In this document: one piece after another, positions 9,060 to 16,471 of the stretch
Position numbering within the stretch: the first letter of the stretch is position 1
How the letters are laid out: each line of letters opens with the position of its first letter
Assembly: GCA_963707435.1 (NCBI GenBank)
Contig: CAVPPF010000006.1
Coordinates: forward strand, 1-64,000
Reading direction: 5' to 3'
Length of the DNA stretch: 64,000 bases
From: UBA4744 sp963707435
GTDB lineage: Bacteria > Actinomycetota > Acidimicrobiia > Spongiisociales > UBA4744
Program-made: the position numbers and the translations under genes
Notes under the pieces: generated by a model
Databases searched by the model: none
What the model saw: the letters and a program-made list of their open reading frames with translations, nothing else
What the model was told of the DNA's origin: nothing

Positions 9060-9096
9060 TGTGGAGGGGTTCTTTTTGGGCGAACTACCCTCCACA
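9060..9096. promoter_or_regulatory. Inverted repeat and -10-like box before tatD
   Basis: TGTGGAGGG at 9060-9068 is repeated inverted as CCCTCCACA at 9088-9096, with 19 bases between. The right arm overlaps TACCCT (9086-9091), a TANNNT box seven bases before the tatD ATG, which has no Shine-Dalgarno. The repeat may be an operator overlapping a leaderless promoter, possibly for the neighbouring AbrB-like protein. That last link is inference. Confidence 0.4.
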
Positions 9097-9098
9097 CC

Positions 9099-9842
9099 AT
9101 GTGGGTTGATTCGCACTGCCACCTTCAACTAGCCGACGAAGCGGCGCCCCTTCTCCTGGACCGGGCACCCGACGTTGACTGGCTGGTCGTGCCCGGCATC
9201 GATGCCGAATCGTCTGCAGCAGCAGGTGCGCTGGCCGACCGGTATCCGGATCGGATCGTCGCGTCCGCGGGTCTCCACCCTCACGAGGCAGATAGGTGGG
9301 CGAGTGAGAAGGCCGCCATCGCCGCGCACGCCGAACGGGCGGCTGCCGTCGGTGAGATCGGGCTGGATTTCTACCGTGACCTGTCTCCGCGCGACCAGCA
9401 AGTCGAGGCATTTGTCGATCAGCTGCGTCTGGCGGCCGAGCTCGACAAACCGGCGATCGTCCATTGTCGCGATGCGTTTCGGGAGATTCACGACATCGTT
9501 GACCAGACCGGGGTCGGGGAGCGGGTGGTCATGCATTGCTGGACCGGCGGGTCGCGCTGGACCCGACGGTTCCTTGATCTCGGCGTGACGATCTCCTTTG
9601 CCGGGCCGATCGCTTTCGAAACCGGTGACACCATCCGCCGGGCGGCCGCCGTCGTACCGCCCGACCGGGCACTGGTCGAAACCGACACGCCGTACCTGTC
9701 GCCACCGCCCTTCCGGGGCGAGCCGAACGAGCCCGCCCGGGTTGCCCTGGTCGGTGCCGCCCTGGCTCGCGTGTGGGGAATGACCGACGAGGAAGTCGCC
9801 GGGGTGACGGCCGAGAACGCCCGCCGGATCTTCCGGCCATGA
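9099..9842 (+). CDS. tatD: TatD-family metal-dependent hydrolase/DNase
   Basis: A 247-residue TatD-family protein. The start at ATG 9099 gives the usual N terminus MWVDSHCHLQ with the metal-binding HxH. Later motifs include GEIGLDFYRD (metal-bridging Glu), IVHCRDA and VMHCWTG histidines, and ETDTPYLSP with the active-site Asp. Family members are 3'-5' exonucleases or deoxyribonucleases acting in DNA repair and RNA turnover. The stop overlaps the ksgA start by four bases (ATGA), so the two are translationally coupled. In Bacillus a TatD homologue (yabD) also sits between abrB and ksgA. Confidence 0.93.
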   Translation: MWVDSHCHLQLADEAAPLLLDRAPDVDWLVVPGIDAESSAAAGALADRYPDRIVASAGLHPHEADRWASEKAAIAAHAERAAAVGEIGLDFYRDLSPRDQQVEAFVDQLRLAAELDKPAIVHCRDAFREIHDIVDQTGVGERVVMHCWTGGSRWTRRFLDLGVTISFAGPIAFETGDTIRRAAAVVPPDRALVETDTPYLSPPPFRGEPNEPARVALVGAALARVWGMTDEEVAGVTAENARRIFRP

Positions 9843-10651
9843 CTCAGGGCAAGCGGACAATCCAGGAGCTCCTGGAGCGGTACGATCTCGTGCCTCGCAA
9901 GGCGCTCGGCCAGCACTTCCTGGCCGATCCGAATCTGGTTCGGAAACTGGTGGGTCTCGCCGAACCGGGGCAACAGATCGTGGAAGTCGGTGCCGGGACC
10001 GGCGCCCTCACCAGAGCGCTGGGCGAAGCCGGCTTCGACGTGGTCGCCTACGAGGTGGATGAGCGGCTGCAACCTGTCTTGAAGGAAGTGCTCGACGGAC
10101 TCGACAACGTCGAGGTTCGTTTTGCGGACGCCCTCGCCGCGCTCCCCGATGATCTCGGGGAAGGACCGTGGACCATGGTGGCGAACCTTCCGTACAACGT
10201 CGGGACCCCCTTGCTTCTGAAGACGCTGACCCACGGAACCAACGTGAGCCGATTCGTGGTCATGGTCCAGAAAGAAGTGGCCGACCGCCTGATGGCCGGG
10301 CCGGGCTCCCGCACCTACGGGATCCCGTCGGTGGTCGTGGCGCTCCACGCTGAGGTGCACCGCGAATTCACCATCGGACCGCAGGTCTTCATCCCTGCTC
10401 CAACCGTCGACTCTGTCGTCCTCACGTTGCGACGGCGGGTTCCTCCCTCCGCGGCACCGCGTGCCATCGAACTAGCCGCCGCAGCGTTCAATCAGCGCCG
10501 CAAGATGCTCAGACGGTCGCTGGCCGGGAAGATCGCCTCGGTCTCCGATGTCCTTGCCGACGCCGGGATCCCCGGGGATGCTCGAGCCGAACAGTTGTCG
10601 CCCGCCGATTTTGTGAACCTGGCCGAGCGAGAGGCACATCGTGGAAGCTGA
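9839..10651 (+). CDS. ksgA: 16S rRNA (A1518/A1519-N6)-dimethyltransferase
   Basis: A 270-residue KsgA/RsmA. It has the family entry signature ALGQHFLADPN, the S-adenosylmethionine motif VEVGAGTGALT near residue 50, and the catalytic NLPYNV motif around residue 115. The C-terminal helical part contains FNQRRKMLRRSL. It dimethylates two adjacent adenines in helix 45 of 16S rRNA late in 30S assembly. The start at ATG 9839 overlaps tatD by four bases and its end overlaps ispE by eleven, forming a tight tatD-ksgA-ispE operon. Confidence 0.96.
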   Translation: MTQGKRTIQELLERYDLVPRKALGQHFLADPNLVRKLVGLAEPGQQIVEVGAGTGALTRALGEAGFDVVAYEVDERLQPVLKEVLDGLDNVEVRFADALAALPDDLGEGPWTMVANLPYNVGTPLLLKTLTHGTNVSRFVVMVQKEVADRLMAGPGSRTYGIPSVVVALHAEVHREFTIGPQVFIPAPTVDSVVLTLRRRVPPSAAPRAIELAAAAFNQRRKMLRRSLAGKIASVSDVLADAGIPGDARAEQLSPADFVNLAEREAHRGS

Positions 10652-11528
10652 ACCCCTGGTCGTTGAAGCTGCCGCCAAGGTCAATCTGTCGCTGCGCATC
10701 AAGGCGCCGGATGGCTCCGGCATGCATCCGCTCCTGTCGCTGGTCCAGTCCTTTGATCGCTGTGACCGGCTCGAAGCTGCGCCGGCCGACGAGGACGAAC
10801 TCGACCTCGGTGATGTCGATCTGCCGGCCGGACGGGACAACCTGATCTGGCGAGCCGTCGACCGTCTCCGTGCGGAGACCGGCAACCGGCGTCCCCTGTG
10901 GTTCTCCCTGGCCAAGCGGATCCCCGTTGCGGCCGGCCTGGCCGGGGGGAGCGCCGACGCCGCCGCAGCACTGGTAGCGGCAGCGTCCCTGCTCGGCATA
11001 CCCCGGGCCACGATCATGAAGGTCGCGATCGGGGTTGGGGCGGATGTCCCCTTCTGCATTCAGGGCGGGTTCTCCTGGATGGAGGGCTACGGCGAGGATC
11101 TGACGCCGCTCAAGGAGGTTCCGGCCGACTATGCAATCGCCGTGGTTGTGCCCCCGTTTCAGCTCGACACGCCCGCCGTGTACCGGCGGTGGGATGAGAT
11201 GGGCGAACCGGCCGGACGTCCGGTCGACGGCAAATACCTGCCCCCCTCGCTGCGGTCCTTCGGTCCCCTGGTCAACGACCTGTATCCGGCGGCGCTCGAC
11301 CTGCGGCCCGAACTGGGTGAGTGGCAGGCGGAACTGGCCGGCCGGTGGGAACGACCGGTCATGCTGTCGGGGAGCGGACCTTCGTTGTTCGCCTATTTCG
11401 GCAACCGGAATGAAGCCGAAGAGGCAGCCGGGCTCAGCCCGATCGAGGCCCGCGCCCGTTTCGCAACCGCCCCGGTGGCCTATGGTGTGCGCGAGGTTGA
11501 TTCCGGCGCCGGGAACCGTTCGCATTAG
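10641..11528 (+). CDS. ispE: 4-diphosphocytidyl-2-C-methyl-D-erythritol kinase
   Basis: A 295-residue GHMP kinase started at GTG 10641 inside the end of ksgA. The N terminus has AAAKVNLSLRI, and the ATP-binding GHMP motif is PVAAGLAGGSADAAAAL around residues 95-110. The C-terminal loop is VMLSGSGPSLFAYF. It phosphorylates CDP-methylerythritol in the non-mevalonate isoprenoid pathway, so this organism makes isoprenoids through the MEP route. ksgA-ispE adjacency is widely conserved. Confidence 0.95.
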   Translation: MEAEPLVVEAAAKVNLSLRIKAPDGSGMHPLLSLVQSFDRCDRLEAAPADEDELDLGDVDLPAGRDNLIWRAVDRLRAETGNRRPLWFSLAKRIPVAAGLAGGSADAAAALVAAASLLGIPRATIMKVAIGVGADVPFCIQGGFSWMEGYGEDLTPLKEVPADYAIAVVVPPFQLDTPAVYRRWDEMGEPAGRPVDGKYLPPSLRSFGPLVNDLYPAALDLRPELGEWQAELAGRWERPVMLSGSGPSLFAYFGNRNEAEEAAGLSPIEARARFATAPVAYGVREVDSGAGNRSH

Positions 11529-11565
11529 ACTCTTGGCCGGGCCGAGCCCTTTCCGACTTCGTCGG

Positions 11566-11637
11566 TGGGGGGTGGTGTAATTGGCAGCACAACGGGTTTT
11601 GGTCCCGTCAGTAGGGGTTCGAGTCCTCTCCTCCCAG
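11566..11637 (+). tRNA. tRNA-Gln(TTG)
   Basis: A 72-base cloverleaf. The acceptor stem TGGGGGG (11566-11572) pairs with CCTCCCA (11630-11636). The anticodon stem ACGGG/CCCGT encloses TTTTGGT with anticodon TTG at 11599-11601, and the T arm is AGGGG-TTCGAGT-CCTCT. The discriminator is G. The 3' CCA is not encoded (CCC follows). It lies between ispE and glmU. Confidence 0.95.
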
Positions 11638-11659
11638 CCCACAACCGAGGAGGACAACT

Positions 11660-13045
11660 ATGGCGGTGAAAGCTCTGGTGCTCGCCGCCGGTGCGGGCAC
11701 CCGGATGAAGTCCAGCGCCCCCAAGGTCCTGCAGGACCTGGCCGGGCTGCCCCTCCTCCAATGGGTGCTCGACGCCATCGCTCCGCTCCCGCTTGACGAG
11801 ATCGTGGTCGTCGTCGGGCATGGAGCCCGGGAGGTCGAGAAGATCCTCCCTGAAGGAGTGGAAGCGCGCCTCCAGGATCAGCAGCTCGGCACCGGCCATG
11901 CCGTCCGGGCCGGAGTGACCGGCATGGACATTGGCGGAAACTCGATTCTCGTCCTGCCGGGGGACATGCCGCTGCTGACCGGAACAACGATCCGGAAGCT
12001 TCTCGACCAGCATCAGGAGGGCACGGCGGCCGCCACCGTGCTGACTGCCGAAATCGAAGGCAGCGACTTCGGCCGGATGGTGCGCGACGGCACCGGGCGG
12101 CTGGTGGGCATCGTCGAACTGAAGGATGCCGACCCGGACCAAGCATCTGTGCTGGAGGTGAACGGGGGTGTCTACGTTTTCGACGGGAACCTGCTCGGCG
12201 AGGCGCTGGAAAGCCTGACCACCGAGAACGTGCAGGGCGAGTACTACCTGACCGACGTGGTCGGGATGCTGGTGGGAGCCGGTCATACGGTCGATACGGT
12301 CGTGACGGACGCCGCGGAATTGACCGGCGTCAACAGCCATCAGCAGCTGGCCGATGCGGCCCACCTGGTACGCCGGCGGATCAACGAACATTGGATGTCC
12401 GAAGGCGTGTGGATGCAGGACCCGGACCGCGTGTACATCGGCGCTCGCGTGCAGCTGGCGGCCGGCGTTCGCATCTTCCCCGACGTCCACCTGGAAGGCA
12501 CCACGGAGGTCGGGGCCGACACCATCCTCGGGCCGGACGTGTACGCCCTCGATACTCGGATCGGGACGGGCAGCCGGGTGTGGTATTCGGTCATGCGCGG
12601 GTCGTCCGTCGGTGATGAAGCCGAAGTGGGTCCGTACGCTTCACTCCGGCCGGGAACGGTGCTCGAGGCACGATCGAAACTGGGTACCTTCGTCGAGACG
12701 AAGAACACCCGGTTGGGAGAAGGTGCCAAAGTCCCGCACCTCGCCTACATGGGTGATGCCGACATCGGCGCCCGCGCCAACATCGGTGCCGGTTCGATCA
12801 CCTGCAACTACGACGGGGTCTCCAAATACCCGACCAAGATCGGCGAGCGAGCCTTCATCGGTTCGGACACGATGCTGGTCGCGCCCGTCACGATCGGCGA
12901 AGACGCCTACACGGGCGCGGGTTCGGTCATCACCCAGGACGTTCCTCCCGGTTCGCTGGCGGTCGAGCGGAGCGAACAGCGAGAGATCCGCGACTACGCT
13001 GCCCGCGTACAGGCCCGCAAGAAAAAGAAACAGCAGGGTGACTAG
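11660..13045 (+). CDS. glmU: Bifunctional UDP-GlcNAc pyrophosphorylase / GlcN-1-P acetyltransferase
   Basis: A 461-residue GlmU with AGGAGG seven to eight bases before ATG. The N-terminal nucleotidyltransferase domain has LAAGAGTRMKSSAPKVL and the DMPLLT sugar-nucleotide loop. From about residue 255 the left-handed beta-helix of hexapeptide repeats begins, with KNTRLGEG, the acetyl-CoA site stretch GAGSITCNYDG and a basic tail. It makes UDP-N-acetylglucosamine, the precursor of peptidoglycan (and of mycothiol). prs follows after three bases, the same pair as in Bacillus. Confidence 0.96.
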   Translation: MAVKALVLAAGAGTRMKSSAPKVLQDLAGLPLLQWVLDAIAPLPLDEIVVVVGHGAREVEKILPEGVEARLQDQQLGTGHAVRAGVTGMDIGGNSILVLPGDMPLLTGTTIRKLLDQHQEGTAAATVLTAEIEGSDFGRMVRDGTGRLVGIVELKDADPDQASVLEVNGGVYVFDGNLLGEALESLTTENVQGEYYLTDVVGMLVGAGHTVDTVVTDAAELTGVNSHQQLADAAHLVRRRINEHWMSEGVWMQDPDRVYIGARVQLAAGVRIFPDVHLEGTTEVGADTILGPDVYALDTRIGTGSRVWYSVMRGSSVGDEAEVGPYASLRPGTVLEARSKLGTFVETKNTRLGEGAKVPHLAYMGDADIGARANIGAGSITCNYDGVSKYPTKIGERAFIGSDTMLVAPVTIGEDAYTGAGSVITQDVPPGSLAVERSEQREIRDYAARVQARKKKKQQGD

Positions 13046-13048
13046 CCC

Positions 13049-14020
13049 ATGGAAGTCGTAGGCCGCAAGCGGTTGATGCTGTTCTCCGGCAGCGCCAATC
13101 AGGCGCTCGCCGAGGAAGTAGCCGATCTGATGGGGGTGCGGGTCGGCGGTCTGCAACGATCGGTCTTCGCCAACGGCGAGATCTATGTGCGCCCGACGGA
13201 GAGCGTGCGGGGTGCCGACTGCTTCGTGATGCAGAGCCACAGCCACCCGATCAACTTCCACATCATGGAGCAGTTGATCACCATCGATGCACTCCACCGG
13301 GCCTCGGCCAAGCGGATCACCGCGGTCATGCCGTACTACGGGTATTCACGAGCCGACAAGAAGGTGTCTCCCCGGGAGGCGATTTCGGCCCGGATGGTTG
13401 GAGACCTCTTCATGGCGGCCGGGGCCGACCGATTGGTGTCGGTGGATCTTCACACCGGTCAGATTCAGGGTTTCGTCTCGAAGCCGTTCGACCACCTCAC
13501 GGCCCTGCCGATCTTCGTCGAGTACCTGCAGGATGTCATCGATGGCCCGGCCACCGTGGTGTCGCCTGACGCCGGCGGAGTGAAGCGAGCCGAGAAGTAT
13601 GCCCGGCACCTCGACGCCTACGTTGCGTTCGTCCACAAGCGGCGCGAGCCCGACCATCACAACGTTTCAGCCGCCCTCACCGTCATCGGCAAGGTGGAGG
13701 GCCGTCACGCCATCGTCGTCGACGACATGATCGACACGGCCGGAACCGTCTGCAACGCCGCCGAACTGCTCCGCGCCAAAGGCGCCGAGAGCGTGCGGGT
13801 GGTCGCCACCCACGGTGTGCTGTCGCCACCCGCCATCGACCGCCTCAAGAACGCTCCCATCGAGAAGGTCATCCTCACCAACACGCTGCCGATCCCCGAA
13901 GAGGCAGAGGGCTTCGACAAACTCGAGGTTCTGTCCGTGGCCCCGATCGTGGCCGAGGCGCTGCAGGCCATCTTCATCGACAGCTCGGTTTCGGAGATCT
14001 TCCTCGGCGAGAACGTCTAG
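13049..14020 (+). CDS. prs: Ribose-phosphate pyrophosphokinase
   Basis: A 323-residue PRPP synthetase. It shows FANGEIYVRPTESVRG, PYYGYSRADKK, the metal/ATP site DLHTGQIQGF, and the PRPP loop VVDDMIDTAGT near residue 225. It makes phosphoribosyl pyrophosphate from ribose 5-phosphate and ATP for nucleotide, histidine and tryptophan synthesis. It is closely spaced after glmU and before a small signal-transducing-like protein, so the three are likely co-transcribed. Confidence 0.96.
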   Translation: MEVVGRKRLMLFSGSANQALAEEVADLMGVRVGGLQRSVFANGEIYVRPTESVRGADCFVMQSHSHPINFHIMEQLITIDALHRASAKRITAVMPYYGYSRADKKVSPREAISARMVGDLFMAAGADRLVSVDLHTGQIQGFVSKPFDHLTALPIFVEYLQDVIDGPATVVSPDAGGVKRAEKYARHLDAYVAFVHKRREPDHHNVSAALTVIGKVEGRHAIVVDDMIDTAGTVCNAAELLRAKGAESVRVVATHGVLSPPAIDRLKNAPIEKVILTNTLPIPEEAEGFDKLEVLSVAPIVAEALQAIFIDSSVSEIFLGENV

Positions 14021-14030
14021 GAGCAGGGCG

Positions 14031-14324
14031 GTGGCCGAGCAACTTGTCACCGTTGCCACCTGTGCGACCGCTGAAGAAGCCGCTGCAGGTGTGGCCGTCC
14101 TCACGGGTCGGGGAATACCGGCGTCACTCCGCCCGGTGGATGATCGGACCGAGATCCTCGTTGCGGTCCCCCATGGCCCCACCGCCCGGCGAGCCCTGCT
14201 CGACGATCGCCTGGAACGCCAGGGCCGCGTCCCGCAGGAGATGTCTCTGATCATGAAGCTGGCACTGGTCGTTACCTTCCTGGCTGTAGTCGCCTTCGCA
14301 GTCCTGACGGTCACGCTCGGCTGA
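14031..14324 (+). CDS. Small DUF2007-like protein with C-terminal membrane helix
   Basis: GTG start at 14031, 97 residues, weak ribosome site AGGAGCAGGG just upstream. Residues 1-65 resemble a ferredoxin-like signal-transducing fold of the DUF2007 kind (VTVATCATAEEAAAGVAVLTGRGI, then VAVP). Residues 75-96 form one hydrophobic helix (MKLALVVTFLAVVAFAVLTV). Function is unknown. It begins ten bases after prs, so is probably part of the same operon. Confidence 0.65.
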   Translation: MAEQLVTVATCATAEEAAAGVAVLTGRGIPASLRPVDDRTEILVAVPHGPTARRALLDDRLERQGRVPQEMSLIMKLALVVTFLAVVAFAVLTVTLG

Positions 14325-14329
14325 TAGAG

Positions 14330-14382
14330 CCGTTCTTGCGTCAGAAACCTGCGCATAGTCGCGGTTTCTCACGCAAGAACGG
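14330..14382. repeat. 20-bp inverted repeat with 13-base loop
   Basis: CCGTTCTTGCGTCAGAAACC at 14330-14349 pairs with 14363-14382 with a single mismatch. The stem follows the prs operon by only five bases but is not followed by a T-run, so it is not a classical intrinsic terminator. It ends 22 bases before the YjbQ start. It may be a transcript-stabilising stem, a Rho-assisted end or a REP-like palindrome. Confidence 0.75.
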
Positions 14383-14404
14383 GGATTGGCCGTGCGGTAG
14401 GTTG

Positions 14405-14815
14405 ATGGAGATGGATACGACGATCATCACGATTCACACCGGCCACCAGCGCCGGACGGTTGACCTCACCACCCAGGCCGCTCAATTCGTCGCGAGGCGA
14501 GGAGACGGTCTGCTGTCGGTGTTCCTGCCGCACGCAACGGCAGGTCTCGCCATCGTCGAAACGGGAGCAGGCAGTGATGCGGACCTCATCGACGCGCTCG
14601 ACGAGATGCTGCCCCGGGACGGCCGCTGGCGGCACCAGCACGGTTCGCCGGGCCACGGTGCCGATCATGTCATGCCTGCCTTCATCAGCCCGAGTGTCAC
14701 GATTCCGGTGCAGGGTGGGCGGCTTCTCCTCGGGACCTGGCAGTCACTCGTTCTGGTCGACCCGAATGCCGACAACCCGGAGCGCCAGATCCGGTTCAGC
14801 TGGATCCCTGCTTGA
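14405..14815 (+). CDS. YjbQ/UPF0047 family protein
   Basis: A 136-residue YjbQ-family protein with the conserved features FLPHATAGLAIVE, HGADHVMPAF and the end GTWQSLVLVD...R. The histidines of the first two blocks are thought to bind metal. E. coli YjbQ has weak thiamine-phosphate synthase activity, and the real role of the family is unsettled. The start is either ATG 14405 or ATG 14411. GTAGG before the former is a weak guide. Confidence 0.85.
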   Translation: MEMDTTIITIHTGHQRRTVDLTTQAAQFVARRGDGLLSVFLPHATAGLAIVETGAGSDADLIDALDEMLPRDGRWRHQHGSPGHGADHVMPAFISPSVTIPVQGGRLLLGTWQSLVLVDPNADNPERQIRFSWIPA

Positions 14816-14868
14816 GGGGTGTCCCTCGTCGACCGTCGGTCCGGGAGCACCTCGCCTCTGCCCGTCCC

Positions 14869-15612
14869 TCACAGCGAGGGCATTTCTATGACCTCACCCG
14901 CATAGATCAGATCAGGGTTTCTCGAGATGAGATGGGGTCGATTGTGGGCGATCACCCGCTGCCAGTACGGGGCGATCTCTTCACCGGCGGGACGGCGGCC
15001 GAGATGCTGCGCCAGGTGGCGACGGCACATCACCCACAGGTTGTCGCCGGGCTCCACCATTACCTCCACCGGGGCCGTTTCGCCGGAAGAGGCCGGGTCG
15101 TCACGATCGGCGGGAGGTTGCGACGGCATAGCGGGCGCTTCAGGCGAGAAGAGGTCCCGGGGTGATTCGGGGAGCCGTTCGGTGACACCCGGCGGCAGGA
15201 GAAGGTCGACGCCCTCGACGATCACGGCGACGGGCGGGGGAGGGTCGGCCCGGACCGGAACTGCCGCCACGGTAGAAGCAACCAGGATCGTCCCGAGGGT
15301 ACGCTCGGCGGCTCTCCGGATCACCGGGAGCGTCATCCACTCGACCGACCGGATGAGCATCGGGATCCTCGTCGCTTGGGCGACGAGATAGAGGAGCGAG
15401 GAACCGAGCAGCCAGATAATACATCCGGCGGCCGCACACCAAACGGCGGCAGCGATGGCTTCCTCGACGGGCGTTGTCCGGATCCACACCCCGAAATCGG
15501 ACCAGGGAAGCGGCAACCGGCGAGGCCGGCTCACCGAAAGCAGCCCGGCCAGCGCCACGGCCTGGGCCCCGAGGGCGGCGGCCAATCGAAGGAAGCGTGT
15601 TCGTCCGCGCAT
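14869..15612 (-). CDS. Membrane protein with C-terminal LysM-like domain
   Basis: A 247-residue protein from ATG 15612, preceded by GGAGG at about 11 bases. A GTG at 15636 is an alternative. The N-terminal half has about three hydrophobic segments (near residues 10-26, 50-75 and 105-125). A Pro-rich stretch (residues 125-190) follows, then a LysM-like ending: VEPGDNLWVMCRRHL, an insert, WQRVIAHNRP and the terminal YAGEVIEMPSL. Such proteins usually bind peptidoglycan. Nothing in the flanks defines its role more closely. Confidence 0.7.
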   Translation of the reverse strand: MRGRTRFLRLAAALGAQAVALAGLLSVSRPRRLPLPWSDFGVWIRTTPVEEAIAAAVWCAAAGCIIWLLGSSLLYLVAQATRIPMLIRSVEWMTLPVIRRAAERTLGTILVASTVAAVPVRADPPPPVAVIVEGVDLLLPPGVTERLPESPRDLFSPEAPAMPSQPPADRDDPASSGETAPVEVMVEPGDNLWVMCRRHLAQHLGRRPAGEEIAPYWQRVIAHNRPHLISRNPDLIYAGEVIEMPSL

Positions 15613-15687
15613 GACCCGATCATCCTCCGCTGGCACCCGGCGGTCAAGTGTTATCTACCGTCACCAATTGCCAACATAAACAAACTA

Positions 15688-15717
15688 TTGACTCCAGGCA
15701 TGAAGCCGACCTATGCG
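15688..15717 (+). promoter_or_regulatory. Possible sigma-70-type promoter upstream of DUF3107 gene
   Basis: TTGACT at 15688-15693 and TATGCG at 15712-15717 are separated by 18 bases in an AT-richer patch. They point towards the DUF3107 gene. A 28-codon reading frame (15700-15786) lies between promoter and gene, and I cannot tell whether it is translated. The 260 bases between the LysM protein and DUF3107 hold nothing else recognisable. Confidence 0.35.
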
Positions 15718-15872
15718 CTCCGACGGCGAGCCCGCGAGGGACTCGAGGCGGGTGGCGCTCTGTTCGGGCTGAGGGAGTCCCGGTGATGCGCCGGCCCCTG
15801 GTCTCCAGAGTGTTCGCACGTACGGCGGACTACTTCGTTACGATTGCCGTGGTTGTCACACAAGGAGCGAGC

Positions 15873-16097
15873 GTGCGCGTACGAATCGGAATCGGTGATA
15901 CGTCCCGGGAGATCGAGCTGGAGGTCGCAGACGGGGACGCCCTCATCGCTGAAATCGAGGATGCGTTCGGCGGAGAGAGCACCATTCTGTGGTTCACCGA
16001 TGTTCGAGATCGGCGAATTGGTGTCCCCGTGCCTCGTATCGCCTACGTCGAGCTAGAACCCGAGCAGCGGGTGTCGGTCGGGTTCACGGCGGGGTGA
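15873..16097 (+). CDS. DUF3107 small protein
   Basis: A 74-residue protein from GTG 15873 with GGAG five bases upstream, which decides the start. It matches the actinobacterial DUF3107 family in length and layout: strand-rich N terminus (RVRIGIGDTSREIELEV), a short helix with AEIEDAF, then RRIGVPVPRIAYVEL. The family has no assigned function and is typical of Actinomycetota. It converges with whiB. Confidence 0.8.
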   Translation: MRVRIGIGDTSREIELEVADGDALIAEIEDAFGGESTILWFTDVRDRRIGVPVPRIAYVELEPEQRVSVGFTAG

Positions 16098-16121
16098 ACC
16101 CCGTACCGGGACCGTGTTGGA

Positions 16122-16388
16122 TTAGACGGCGCGACGCCGGCGTTCGGCCAGCCAGCGCTTGCGGAGTCGCCGGCGCTCATCCTCTGCGTATCCGCCCCAA
16201 ACACCGGCCTCTTGATTGGACTCCAGCGCGTACTGGAGGCACTCTTCTTGGACGGAACACTGCATGCAGATTGCCTTGGCCGCCGAGATGAGATCGAGGG
16301 CAGGTCCGGTCGTTCCGACCGGGAAGAAAAGGGACGGCTCAGAGTCTCGGCACGCGGACATCTGCCGCCATTCAGTCATAGTTAGCAC
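16122..16388 (-). CDS. WhiB-like iron-sulfur transcription factor
   Basis: An 88-residue Wbl protein with four cysteines (C13, C41, C44, C50 counted from GTG 16388) in the iron-sulfur pattern C...CxxC...C, then the GVWGG turn and a basic DNA-contacting tail (RRRLRKRWLAERRRR). GTG 16388 has GAGG seven bases upstream and is preferred over ATG 16379. Wbl proteins hold a [4Fe-4S] cluster sensitive to NO or oxygen and bind the housekeeping sigma factor. The subfamily cannot be fixed by eye. A perfect Crp-type site lies 27 bases upstream, as is known for whiB1 of Mycobacterium tuberculosis. Confidence 0.93.
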   Translation of the reverse strand: MLTMTEWRQMSACRDSEPSLFFPVGTTGPALDLISAAKAICMQCSVQEECLQYALESNQEAGVWGGYAEDERRRLRKRWLAERRRRAV

Positions 16389-16414
16389 GGGAAACCTCTA
16401 CAGAACGTAAACAT

Positions 16415-16430
16415 TGTGATTTGCTTCACA
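16415..16430. promoter_or_regulatory. Perfect TGTGA-N6-TCACA Crp/GlxR-type site
   Basis: TGTGA (16415-16419), six bases, TCACA (16426-16430) match exactly the cAMP-receptor-protein consensus used by E. coli Crp, mycobacterial Crp and GlxR. It lies in the 83-base divergent gap between whiB (minus) and the glycerophosphodiesterase gene (plus), so it could control either or both. Confidence 0.7.
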
Positions 16431-16471
16431 AACGATACTGTCCGCGCAGCTGGTAGGCAAGAGGTATTTTC

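Noticed and set aside
15700..15786. 28-codon frame before DUF3107 as a leader peptide gene
   Set aside because: No ribosome site is evident and its start overlaps the predicted promoter spacer. It is too short to judge without comparison.
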